Assembly (NCBI GenBank): GCA_028551475.1
Contig: CM052357.1
Span: 12,881,931 to 12,945,930 of the forward strand
DNA from: Casuarina equisetifolia
Lineage: Eukaryota > Streptophyta > Magnoliopsida > Fagales > Casuarinaceae
Direction of reading: 5' to 3'
DNA length: 64,000 nucleotides
Part shown: piece by piece, positions 11,345 through 21,510 of the stretch
How positions within the stretch are numbered: the stretch's first letter is position 1
Layout of the letters: each line of letters begins with the position of its first letter
Translations under genes and position numbers: made by a program
The notes under the pieces: generated by a model
Databases searched by the model: none
Seen by the model: the letters and a program-made list of their open reading frames with translations, nothing else
What the model was told of the DNA's origin: nothing

Positions 11345-12618
11345 TGTTTGGTGAATTTTAAATGCAAGTGAACATGTCGAACAAGTAATATAATGATAAG
11401 AAAAGTATCGTCCCACAGAGATTGGTGATTACTATGCCAACTAGTTACTAACAGTGAATAACTCTTAGAATTTATCTAACAAATCCAAATTGATAGAGAA
11501 TAAACTAATCAACTAAATTTAATAAAACTAAATACACAAAATATATTAGAGTGTCCGATTTCACCATAACTATGAGGTACTAATGTAGATTATGTATGCT
11601 TGCAAGAGGGATAATATCTATGTGATGGCGGAACTTCCTAATTTATTTACTATCCTATGTCTAGGTATAGCAAACCTACTTAGTTCATTAATTCACTATA
11701 TTTTTATATGTGAATTAAAACAAACCAAATGCATTAGGATCTATGAACATTCCCAGTTTATAATAAATCTTTTGATTATCTTATCACCAAAAGTCACACA
11801 AACAACATGGTATATGTCTATCCACATTTAATTCATGGTTATATATTATAAGAAGCAATTGCATATTATTACCTCTCAGTCTCAAACATGCACATCAAAT
11901 CATTTAAGAGGTGGCCAATCACTTAAAAGCATTAAGCATAATAATATATAACTCACATAAATAAAATATCTTGCAAACATAATAATCATAAGATTCATAC
12001 CATCATAATTAGGTTACATCGTAGCTCTAACAAAAATAAACTAAAGCATAAAGAAATAATGAGGAAGAATGGTAATAAGAAATAAAGAAGGCATCTTGAA
12101 TCCAAGAACAAGAAGTCTGTCACCCTTTTTGTCTTTTCTTCAAGAAAACCTTGAATTCTTGGCTTTTTTCTTGAGTTGTGCTCAATTTCCTCCCCCCCTC
12201 TTTCTTTTGCCTTTTCTCTTTTCTTAAATAGGGTTTAGGTTTAGACCTACTCTTATCCTAGTAGAATTGGGTCTTAGAAATCTAAAACAATTGGGTTTTG
12301 AAAGTTTAATTTAATTAGGTTTTGAACTCCTAATATGATTAGGTTTTCTAATTATTTAGAAAACCCAATAACAATAAAATCTGATTACAATCATTCAAAG
12401 CCCAAGCCCATCTTGACTCTCTTGATCCTGATATTACGATTTTGCCACACAATAAGCATCAGGCTCTCCATGTTCATCTCTTTTCTCCTTACCTTCTTGT
12501 GCTACATAAACAAGATAAATTTAAGTAAATAAAGAGGAGTTCAAATGTTTTCTCATAATTATTAAAGTTATTTATTGCCTAAAATAGGTAAAATAACTCT
12601 ATAAAAATAGAGTTATCA
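11345..12618 (-). repeat. 5' LTR of the nested gag-only gypsy element
   Basis: A 1274-bp terminal repeat matching 6574-7871. It ends at 12618 and is followed at 12619-12623 by ACAAG, the second copy of the target duplication. Read on the minus strand it starts with TG and ends with CA. Confidence 0.92.
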
Positions 12619-12623
12619 ACAAG

Positions 12624-12887
12624 CTCAACTTGCCTCCTAGTGCAAAGGTACACCCTATTTTCCATGTTTCTAAGCTTAAGAAGTATACATGCTGTGTGAA
12701 TAAGGATAGTGGGGAAAGTGATCAAGAAGAATATGTGGATGCCGAAGAAGTTTTGTTAGAAGAATCTATACCTCTTGTTGTATTGGAAAGAAGATGTAGA
12801 CAAGGGAGAACTAAACTTTTAATCCACTGGCAAGGCAAGCCACCTTCCGAGGCTACCTGGGAGGAAGAGACAGAATTGCAGAAGTAG
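12624..12887 (+). pseudogene. chromovirus integrase end and chromodomain (after the insertion)
   Basis: The segment continues the outer integrase: an HPIFHVSKLKKY motif, an acidic linker, and a chromodomain with VVLERRCRQGRTKLLIHWQG and PPSEATWE. The chromodomain guides integration to particular chromatin and identifies the outer element as a chromovirus. The integrase frame runs up to ACAAG at 6573 and resumes after ACAAG at 12623. The insertion therefore split a contiguous coding region. Confidence 0.9.
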
Positions 12888-12945
12888 TTCCCTGAATTTC
12901 AGAATACTCAAGAAGCACAAGGGCCTTGAGGACAAGGCCAAACTC

Positions 12946-13222
12946 AAGGTGGGAGGAATGCTACCGATATGTAAATTATTGTAATTATTTAGTTGGTAGT
13001 TTGGACTGACGTAGGCTTATTTTGTTGTAAATTGTATTGGGCTTGGATAAGTTAGAAACGGACACGGGTTGGCTTGGGTGTAAATGACCCGACTTAGTCG
13101 GAAAGAACCTTTTTTGTATCCCGTAGCTTCATACAGGAAGGTCTGTCCAGAATATTTGAGAAAACCCGATTAGAGTTCCCGATTTGAACTCCACTTTCCT
13201 TCGTGTGTTTGATTTGCTTCCA
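12946..13222 (+). repeat. polypurine tract and 3' LTR of the outer chromovirus
   Basis: AAGGTGGGAGGAA at 12946-12958 is a polypurine tract. The LTR starts at 12959 with TGCTACCGATATG. The 3' boundary is uncertain; I place it at the CA near 13222. Similarity to the 5' LTR at 2252 is limited to short blocks (the TGnTAnnGATATG start and the GCGTAGG/ACGTAGG TTTATTTT stretch), so pairing is doubtful. No convincing target duplication was found for the outer element. Confidence 0.55.
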
Positions 13223-13948
13223 CAATTGATCGGCGGAGACGTTCCTGTCTGAATCCCGTTATGGATTTCATGCTTGAAGGCCCAAACACCAGGTCTCAAG
13301 CCGCTCGTTGTCGTGCCTTTCAGTTGCTGAACGATCTAGATCTAGATCAGTTTGTCTGTGGTTCTGGTGAGTTTAAGTTCTGTGCTGATTTCTGTTGGTA
13401 GTTGAGATTGGATTAAGTAGTGCTGTTTGTGGAGGTTAAAGTAGAATCAGGGAGTAACAATTGTTGAAAGCTGTTGGGGGTTCTTAACTGCTTTCTGGTT
13501 ATTTCAAAAACTAACCAAGTTGACGAGGGACAGAAAGAGCCAAGTGGTGCCTGTGCGGTGTTTGAGGTAAGGCTTGAGAGGGACTCATTTCATTTGGGTA
13601 GTAGGCCGACAGTAAATAAAAAGGGGGGAAAATATGCTACGGAAAGAGAATAGAACTAGAGTAACATAAAAAACCGTAGAAGGAGGTGAAATTAAGATAT
13701 TTTCTTGAGTTGTAATTGAGTTTTGCAAACCAATTGGTCCGTTACTAGGTTCCAGGCCTAGTTACGTTCCAAGATCTCATTAATTAGCTTGCTAAGGAAT
13801 GTTTAAAACAAAGTGTTAGTAGTCCTGTATCAATCAAAAAGCTATTTTTCGGTGGTTGATGCAAAAATGAGGGTAAATTTAGAAACGTACTTTAATGACT
13901 AGGAAGCTCCCATATCATTAATAACACTCTTTAAGCAAAGCAACTCAC

Positions 13949-14086
13949 ATTGGCTCGGCGAAGTGGTTCAACATCATTGGCTGCATGCACTCCAAATGAG
14001 TCTCGTCCTTTTACGTAGTCATTTCCATCAGCACTCATTCCTTGTACAAACACTATATCATAGAAATTGGAGTCCGATGCCTCTGA
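13949..14086 (-). pseudogene. exon-like open segment of an unidentified host gene
   Basis: On the minus strand, 138 bp (exactly 46 codons) is open between a good acceptor (CATATAG|TCAGAGG) and a consensus donor (CCAAT|GTGAGT). The peptide contains SNFYDIVFVQGMSADGND and DSFGVHAANDVEPLRRAN, with composition and codon use like a real protein. I cannot name the family. The flanks hold no clear further exons before the copia element begins 311 bp away, so it may be a gene fragment or one exon of a gene interrupted by that element. Confidence 0.35.
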
Positions 14087-14396
14087 CTATATGGAAAAAT
14101 CAAATCAGATATTCAGCAACGAAACTTTAATGTCATACCAAGAAAAACCCGCATTTTAAATTAGTATGTATTGAAAAAATGAACATCCCAACTTCCATTT
14201 GGGTTGTCAGAAAACTGAGAAAAGAAAAGGAAATAGGGAACTTTAGAAGGACATTGGCTATTCATTCGGATGAAAAATAAAATTCACTGTTGGATACATC
14301 TGAGCCGAAAGTCAATACGAGATTGCCTTTCAGTAAACAAACATACTCATCATTAATTTTTCTCATCGACAAAAAGTAAGTAAATGAAGAAAATAA

Positions 14397-14634
14397 TGTC
14401 ACAAACTAAGGAAGAGTGAAAGCATGAGAGTTTTGGAAAAAGGTATATTGCTTTTTCTTGAGAAAAGATGTACAGGACACGTTCCTTTAATAATAAGGAA
14501 ATGGACCAAATAAAGAAATAATACAAAAAGAATATTCACGTTGCTAATTATACAAACAATACCTAAAGTGGATAACTCTAAAAAGAAAAATATATCTGGC
14601 TAATATGGGAAAATATATATGCGTATCTCCAACA
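14397..14634 (-). repeat. 3' LTR of the Ty1/copia element
   Basis: 238 bp, with TG...CA ends on both strands (TGTCACAAAC ... CTCCAACA on +). It is bordered on the inside by the reverse complement of a polypurine tract, CTCCCCCTCAAGCTGG at 14635-14650. The 3' transcript end would lie within it. Confidence 0.95.
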
Positions 14635-14641
14635 CTCCCCC

Positions 14642-15667
14642 TCAAGCTGGTGGTTTTGGTGGTTTATAAACGTCAAACACACCTAGCTTGCTTAATAGAT
14701 ATGCATGTTGTCTGTGGCAAAGCGCTTTGGTAAAAATATCTGCAGGTTGCTCTGTAGTTCGAATTTCCTTGGTTCGAATGACACCTTCATGTATCTTATC
14801 TCTGGTAAAATGGCAATCAACTTCAATATGTTTCATCCGTTCATGAACCATAGGATTTGCTGCAAGTTTAAGAGCGGCGTCATTGTCACAGAACAGAAGA
14901 GTGGGTCCTTTTACGTGAACACCGAAATCCCGAAGAAGACCTCTTAACCAAATAACTTCACAAGTAGTTTTGGCCATAGCTCGATACTCAGATTCAGCAG
15001 AGGACAAGGAAACAGTGGATTATTTCTTTGTTTTCCATGATAATAAAGAATCTCCAAATTTAATGCAGAATCCAGTAGTCGATCGCCTACTCATGGGACA
15101 AGTGGCGTAATCCGTGTCACAGTATGCGGTCATTTCCATGTTGCAACGTCGAGAGAGAAGAATTCCCAATCCAGGACATCCTTTTAAATATTTTACAACT
15201 TTCAAGGCTGCATTCATGTGAGATTGTTTGGGTTGATGCATGAACTGACTGAGAATCTGTACTGAGTAGCAGATATCAGGTCGGGTCATTGTGAGATAGA
15301 TAAATTTTCCAACCAGTCTCTGATAGCTTGAAGGATCCTTAAGCGGAGGGTCCGCATCGAGTGGTGAGACGCCAACATCATATTCAGGTGTGGTGAGATT
15401 CAAATTTTGTTCAAAAGGAATGATAGCAGGTTTGCAATCAGATAAACCAGCATCCCAGGTGCGATTATCAGCAAGGGCACGAAGATCATCCGCCATGGCC
15501 TTTTGCCATTTGGGATCTTTAACAGCCTGATGATAATAATAAGGTTCCACGTCGGCAGAAATGCGACTAATACAGCAAAGGTGGTCAGGAGAGAGGCAAG
15601 CAAGGCTAAGGTAGTGGGAAATAGGGTAGGAGGTGCTGGGCGAGGATACAGAGGAGCAAAGGTAGTC
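14642..15667 (-). pseudogene. copia RT remnant and RNase H (core of RT deleted)
   Basis: The minus-strand frame begins with the normal lead-in to reverse transcriptase (EPYYYHQAVKDPKWQKAM ... ALADNRTWD) and then jumps at ~15451 directly to AGLSDCKPAI, which in intact relatives lies after the polymerase palm. The catalytic YVDD motif and roughly 240 flanking residues are absent, without a frameshift. The rest is normal: the SSYQRLVGKFIYLTMTRPD connector and RNase H (TAYCDTDYATC, SSAESEYRAMA, DVYKPPKPPA at the end). A TAA at 15020 interrupts it. Confidence 0.9.
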
Positions 15668-17443
15668 CTACGTCCAAGTAGGGGGCCGAGTGGGACGCCC
15701 AGAGCGATGAGGGACAACAGGAGGAGAGGAAGGAGGTGGTGAGGGAGGGTGGTAGGGAACAATGGCCAAAGAGTCATCAGAAGCAGAAGGGGTGGGGGAT
15801 GTGTCGAGAGGGGTAGGAGGGGTGGGTGCATAGCTGAGGGAGAGAGGAGGAGAGGGGCAGGGATTAGGAGGTGAAGTAGGGGGGATAGGAGGGGGAGGGG
15901 AGGGTAGGAGGGGTGGCAATAATAGGGGGGCTGAGACATCATCCTCAAATAAGAAAGGCCGAGATCCGAGGGAGGAGTCGGAGGGGCCATCCGGAGGAGA
16001 CGAAGTGGCAAAAGGAAAGACATCCTCATGGAAAGTAACGCCTTTGCTGATAAAGAAGAGACCAGTAGAGGGATCATAGACACGATAACCCTTCTGCAAG
16101 GGGGGGTACCCCATAAAAACACAACGCGTGGCATGGGGACCAAGTTTGTCCCGAGGTCCGACGGTGGTGGCAAAGCAGAGACAGCCAAAGACACGAAGAT
16201 GAGCAGTGTCGGGTGGCTTCCCAAAGAGGAGATCAAAGGGAGTCTTACCAGCAAGTACCCGAGAAGGCATGCGATTGATTAGGTAGGCAGCAGTGATCAC
16301 ACAATCGCCCTAAAAAATATCAGGAATGGAGGCTTGATATTTTAGAGCGCGAGCGACCTCGAGAAGGTGACGATGTTTGCGCTCAACAACCCCATTTTGT
16401 TGAGGGGTGTAGGTGCAAGAACTTTCATGGAGAATGCCATGGGATGAGAAGAATGAGGCACAAGCATGATTAAAAAAATCACGGGCATTATCAGTGCGAA
16501 CACGTTGGACAGAAGTATGAAATTGTGTGGCAATAAGGGTAAAAAAACGGGTGAGATGAGGTAAGACTTGGGTTTTGGATTGCATGAGGAAAACCCATGT
16601 AGCGCGAGAGAAATCATCAACAAGGGTGAGGAAAAAATGAGACCCATCACAATGGGGGGTGTGATAGGGGCCCCAAATGTCAAGATGAATGAGGGAAAAA
16701 ATGGAAGAGGCACGAGAGGTGCTAGAGGGGAAAGGTTGGCGAGATTGTTTTGCCAACGGACAAATGGGACATGTTGGGAGTGGGAACGAGGCACTATGGC
16801 CTAAACGTTGGTGGAGAATATTATTATTATTCGAAAAATCAGCATTACAAAAGGTGTCCCGAATGGGAGAATGACAAGCAGATAAAACAGAATTAATTGG
16901 AACCCAAAAATAAAGGCCTTGTTGGACGCTACCCAAGCCCATCAGTTTGCCAGTCGAACGGGCCTGGAAAAAACACAAGTTGGAATCAAGAATAAGGCGA
17001 CAATCATTTGTTTTACAAACTTTGGAAACAGAAATGAGGTTGAAATGAAAAGTAGGGACAAAAAGGACATTGTGTAGGGTGACACAATTACTAAGGTGGA
17101 CATCACCAATATCAGTGACGGAGGTCAGAGTTCCATTTGGAAGACGAACGGACAGAGATCGGTGATGGGGATAAATTTTGGAAAAATATTTTTTTTCGCA
17201 AATAATGTGATCACTGGCACCCGAATCAATAATCCATGCAGTCGGAGATAAGGAGCTGGAAAAACAAAAAGAAGTACCTGCAAAATTGGCAATTTTGTCA
17301 GGAGTTCCATGTTGATTGAAAGCCTGCATAATCTGTTGAAGTTGGGCATCAGTGAGCTGAGAATTGGACCCATCTGGAATAGAAATAGCGGTAGATGTCA
17401 CATTTTTGTCCAATTGTTCTTTATCAGCTGGTTTCCCGTGCAA
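15668..17443 (-). pseudogene. copia protease and integrase
   Basis: The protease site AWIIDSGASDHI is near the start. The integrase zinc region follows (LHQRLGHS ... CPICPLAKQ), then the catalytic core (HLDIWGPY; VDDFSRATW; VRTDNARDFF; PQQNGVVERKHRHLLE). After a TAG at 16310 it resumes with ITAAYLINRMPSRVL and a proline-rich C-terminal tail ending at a TAG at 15668. Both stops are in the same frame, so they are point nonsense changes; the 16310 stop replaces a position that is normally tryptophan. Confidence 0.9.
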
Positions 17444-19021
17444 TTTCCAGCATCGATCTTTAGTGTGATTTGTTCGTTTGCAATAATCACAATAAAGATT
17501 ATTTGGACCGTTGGATCAGCCGCGGGAACCATTTAGACCATTGGATCAGTGAGAAACGGGTGAAGAGCGTTGGTCGTTAGATTGGCAGACTGCAGGTGTA
17601 GTGGTCGTGCGGTGCGGGCCGTCTGATGAGCGCGTGGGGTCAAAAGAATAATGGCCGTCAGAAGCGACTAGCGCATCTGAGCCGTCCGTGCCGAGAGAGG
17701 GTTGGAGGGGTTGAAGCGATTCGGTCTCAGAAAACCCTAGAGCCGAATTAGCGCTCCAGCCCCCAGACCCTCGAGCCGTGAGAGCTCTCTGAGCGGCAGA
17801 GGCGCGAGTGGTTAGGACGACCGAGTCGTCGATCTGAAGATATTCGGATGAAGCCAATCTGTGATGTTCTTCCTGAAGAGCAAGATGGAAGAGACGGCGC
17901 AAGGAAGGAGGCGGTTCCATGGCTAGAATCTGCGAACGAAAACCACGGTAAGTTTCATTTAACAGTAATAAAAAATGAATAACCCGGTTGTGTTCTTTGA
18001 TTTTCTGGTATTGGCGCAACGTGGAATCGGGGGCTTCAAGTTTCTCTTCAGCTTGATCGTGTTCGTTGCATAAGGCAGCGAACCGATGGAAGAATACGGA
18101 AACCGAGAGGTTTCCTTGTTTCAGATCGATCAGAGAGCGATCGATCTGAAAGAGGCATACCCGATCCGTGCGGCCGTACATCTCGCGGAGATGGTCCCAT
18201 AAAATCTGAACATCTTCTGTCGGGGGAATTCCGGCGGCCACATCTGGCGAGATCGTGTTCCCAATCCAGGTCTGAACCAATTGGGAGCACTTGCGCCACT
18301 GTCGGGCGAGGCGGGGATCCGTCGGCAGAGGGACAGAGCCGTTGAGAAAACCGTCTTTGTCCTTCGTGAGAAGGGCACGACGGAGGTCGCGAGACCAAAC
18401 TGGGTAAGTGTCGGCGCCGGTGAGAGATTGAGCCACCAATCAAAGTTCGGGGCCGTCTGAAATGGTGGTGTAGAGAGGATCACTGAGCTCAATGCGATTT
18501 CCGGCGGCGATGAAAGGGGGAAAGACAAACGGGTAGGGGAACGGGTAGGGATTGCTACCCGAACCTGAACCCGAGCCGTCGGTGGGACCCAAAAATTGGG
18601 GAAAGGTGGGAAGCGGGTAGGGATTGCTACCCAGATCCGGAGAAGGTGACCCACCCGAGAGGGAGGGTTGGCCCAGAGTGGAAGAACCCAGGCCAGAGGT
18701 GTTGGGCCCCGTGGCTGGGTCAGGCTCGGGACTAACAGCTGGTATGGTGGGCTGGGTGGAGAGGTGAGAGGGGCCAGAGACGGGCTGATAAGGGCCTGTT
18801 TGGGAGAGGTAATAGGGAGCCCATGATAAAGGTTGGCCGAAGAAGGGAGCCCATGGGGTGGGGTTGTGCATGGGGAGAGGGGCAGAGGCTGAGGAAAGGC
18901 TCGGAGAGGTGCCCAAAGAGACCCTAGAGAAGCCAGGAAGGGGGACATCGTCGTGCTCGGTGATATCCTCAATTTCAGGGGCATCGAGAGCAGAGGTAAC
19001 GGGCTTGGAGGACTTCGGCAT
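17420..19021 (-). pseudogene. copia gag with zinc knuckle
   Basis: 19021-18440 is a proline- and serine-rich N-terminal extension. 18439-17546 is the UBN2-type gag core (NTISPDVAAGI, LWDHLREMYG, RVCLFQIDRSLIDLKQGNLSV). The CCHC knuckle CDYCKRTNHTKDRC is at ~17451-17491. TGA codons at 18440, 17546 and 17516 break the frame without shifting it. The start at 19021 is the first ATG after the primer site, with a leader of ~175 bp. Confidence 0.85.
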
Positions 19022-19195
19022 AGTGCAGGTAAGTGGTTAAGTGATTAAGGAAAAAAAATGGTTCTGATTATCTGATTTCCACACCGGAGTGCTAACGTGT
19101 TTTGTAGGTAGAGGCAAAAAAATGAGAGCAAAAGAGGGCAGAAAACGTTCAGAAACCAAAGGAAGAGGGCGGAAGCGAGAGAGGAGAAAAAAAAA

Positions 19196-19210
19196 TTGGC
19201 TCTGATACCA
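19196..19210 (-). other. primer binding site for initiator tRNA-Met
   Basis: The + strand TTGGCTCTGATACCA is the reverse complement of TGGTATCAGAGCCAA, the standard plant copia primer site. It abuts the 5' LTR that starts at 19211. Confidence 0.95.
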
Positions 19211-19448
19211 TGTCACAAACTAAGGAAGAGTGAAAGCATGAGAGTTTTGGAAAAAGGTATATTGCTTTTTCTTGAGAAAAGATGTACAGGACACGTTCCT
19301 TTAATAATAAGGAAACGGACCAAATAAAGAAATAATACAAAAAGAATATTCATGTTGCTAATTATACAAACAATACCTAAAGTGGATAACTCTAAAAAGA
19401 AAAATATATCTGGCTAATATGGGAAAATATACATGCGTATCTCCAACA
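19211..19448 (-). repeat. 5' LTR of the Ty1/copia element
   Basis: 238 bp, identical to 14397-14634 except for three transitions (in the AAAYGGACC, TTCAYGTTG and TATAYATG contexts). It is followed by AATAA, the second target-site copy. Confidence 0.95.
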
Positions 19449-19453
19449 AATAA

Positions 19454-21510
19454 GGTTTTCAGCTCAGAGGCTAACTTTTCAAAGTAGCGAGTATGAAATA
19501 TCGGGCATGAAGGAGTCTCAGTGGTTGAAAAAGGCCTTTAAGGAAGGAAATAGAGAAAAAGAAGGGGACAATTCGGACCTTGGGGGTTAGAGATGAAATA
19601 ATAGGTGGGACGTTGAAGGGGTGGACAGGAGGGCATTTGACCCGTATTTTCTATCAGCGCTTATGTCAAGCCATGTTAACATTTCTTTGGTGACATTTTT
19701 CTTCTTTGGTTAACATTTGTCAAGCTATATTCTTACAGATCTGGTGCAATTTTCAACACCAATCAATGTCTCATAAATATGGGTTATCAACGTTCGTGCA
19801 CATTTTGATAAATAATTTGGCGTTTAGTTCTTTTCAAAAAAGTTGAGTACTGAAAATCAATGTAAGTCTTCTAGTCAAACGCATGTGAGATTTATCTTTG
19901 AACCTGTTAGCCATATAATGGAATAAGATTTTCTTAGCAAGAGTAGAACCAAGGTTGGTTGCATTTTCTTAGCCAGAAAAACCCCAAACTCTTAGAGATT
20001 CCCTTCCCCCACACCTCCCCCGCCCCCCTCCCCCTGGCCGCGTTATTGAGAGGGTAATTAAGAGATTGGCAAATGTTTTCATTAGCATCCAATTCTGACT
20101 GTGGATTGTGACGGAGGTTGGTAGAACAGGGAGTCAAGACTATCTGTTTTCTTGACTTCTTGTTTATCATTTTCTCGTTTTAGTAATGCAAGGATCAAGA
20201 AACATGTTTGTTCATTTGTTTCAATTTTGCGGTCACAGTTAATCTGCTCGGGGACTCAACTCAAGGAAAGCTAATCCGCAGCACTCGTTTCGATCCTTTA
20301 AAGAGGTCTGAGTAGTGGGCGAATTGCATGTGGAGTTCATTGCCGAAATGTTGGTATTAGCATGTAGGGTATAATACTTTTAACAGTTCTAACTTTTCTC
20401 TTTTCCTTTCTTTTTCTTTGCAGCTTTGCCAGCGGAGGAGATAACTGCAACATTTGTTCCATATATTTGAATTCTTTTATACATGTCGAAGCACAAGCAG
20501 GTCAACTTGACGTTGAAGGTGAGGGCCTTTTTATTCTTCATTCTGGCAATATGTATATATCTTTGTGCGTCTGTAAACCCTTTTATTTATTTCAGGTCTA
20601 GGACCTCTAGTCAATAGAGTTACATCTATGAAATACAACGTTGGTTCTCATTATAGAAGTGAGGCTGGTCTTTTTTATAGCCAAAATGAACCCTGACCTC
20701 TCGTTTTAGACCATTTTTAGACCTAACTCTCTATTTTTCTCATTCTTTAATAATCATTTTCGTCTATGATTGTGTTACTCAATGCTTCCATCACCTTTTG
20801 CTGAGTTCACTTGTAGAAAAATTCTAATTATTTCAATTAAACCATACCTAAAGCTAACATTTTCTTCGTTTGAAATCTGTGAGATCCACAAAAATATATG
20901 CATAAAACTTGAGCAAGTAACTTTGCTTTAGAAGAATAAGGTTTAACGGTGATTAGTTTTGTGTCTATCTACGCGTCTACATGGCTGCTAAGGTGAGGAC
21001 GATGAGGTCAACCCAGATGCCCTTGCTTTAGTAATTCAAAGGAGGAAACCAAAAACTATCTTGTGCATGTGCTAGAAAATCCCTCTAAGAAGGACTCCCC
21101 AAAATTTTTGCTTTGTATCATCTATCTACACAATTTGGAAAAAGAAAAATTCAACAAAAGACGATAATATAAAGCTTCATCTAACTATAATCCCTTGAAT
21201 CTTGGTTCTATTGACTTCTATAGGTTCAATGTCCCAAGTTTCCTTATGGACCCTAATTGGTCAAGAGTAAAGCAAACGTCTTCCAACCTAGCTAGACTTC
21301 TTATACATGCACCATTCAGAATTCATTCCTTACAGGATATTACTTCTGTGAATGACTGGAAAGCTTTTCATTCAACTTTCTCAAGTGGGTTTTAGGTATA
21401 CAAAATGCATAATACTCTAGCTTTAGTTAATTTAAGTTACCATTTAAATGTGAAAATGCTTTCCTAATAATGATAATGTCTTTAAATAGGTGAAGATCAA
21501 AGCATACATA
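19454..21510. other. region upstream of the NB-LRR relic, no clear gene
   Basis: No recognisable protein domain. A polypyrimidine run ending in TTTGCAG at 20423 looks like a real acceptor and could belong to an untranslated exon of the downstream NB-LRR locus, or to the small-gene model described separately. The minus strand at 19454-19530 is open and continues across the copia insertion point into 14396-14240, which may be remnants of an interrupted exon. C-rich tract at 20005-20036. Confidence 0.4.

Larger units (their letters stand above)
6574..12618 (-). mobile_element. complete gag-only Ty3/gypsy element nested in a chromovirus
   Basis: The element is 6045 bp with LTRs at 6574-7871 and 11345-12618. 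It is flanked by a perfect 5-bp duplication, ACAAG, at 6569-6573 and 12619-12623. It lies on the minus strand: the primer site is next to the right LTR and the polypurine tract (reverse complement of 7872-7885) next to the left LTR. The 3.5-kb interior encodes gag but neither reverse transcriptase nor integrase, so movement would depend on proteins from a related element. The two LTRs differ by roughly 30 substitutions and one 24-bp indel by eye, which makes it moderately recent. The tRNA-Asp primer site points to the Athila/Tat side of the gypsy group. Confidence 0.93.
14397..19448 (-). mobile_element. recent Ty1/copia retrotransposon with deleted RT core
   Basis: The element is 5052 bp with 238-bp LTRs at both ends, flanked by AATAA at 14392-14396 and 19449-19453. 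The minus-strand order is LTR, tRNA-iMet primer site, gag, zinc knuckle, protease, integrase, RT remnant, RNase H, polypurine tract, LTR. The order protease-integrase-RT identifies Ty1/copia. The LTRs differ at 3 of 238 sites, all transitions. Six in-frame stops (15020, 15668, 16310, 17516, 17546, 18440) and the RT deletion make it non-autonomous, but the reading frame is otherwise continuous from 19021 to 14642. Confidence 0.96.
13261..20469 (+). other. possible two-exon small gene with a copia element in its intron
   Basis: This is speculative. ATG at 13261 opens 35 codons (MDFMLEGPNTRSQAARC...) ending at a consensus donor, CTG|GTGAGT, at 13366/13367. A strong acceptor (a long pyrimidine run ending TTTGCAG) lies at 20423, and reading on from 20424 in the matching phase gives 14 more codons and a TGA. 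The product would be ~50 residues with no domain I recognise. The putative intron holds the copia element at 14397-19448. The transcript would start in or next to the 3' LTR at 12959-13222. A chance combination is quite possible. Confidence 0.2.

Noticed and set aside
13257..13261. GTTAT after the 3' LTR region matches GTTAT before the 5' LTR at 2247-2251, as a target duplication for the outer element.
   Set aside because: The bases before 13257 are not the CA expected at an LTR end and the LTR pairing is itself doubtful; a 5-bp match is likely by chance.
15400..16254. Long leucine- and proline-rich open frame on the minus strand.
   Set aside because: It is a shadow frame of the copia integrase tail; the true frame carries the domain text.
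18130..18984. Long proline- and serine-rich open frame on the minus strand.
   Set aside because: It overlaps copia gag in another frame and reflects the skewed composition of this GC-rich element.
20005..20036. C-rich tract as a regulatory quadruplex or origin.
   Set aside because: The runs are irregular and there is no supporting context.
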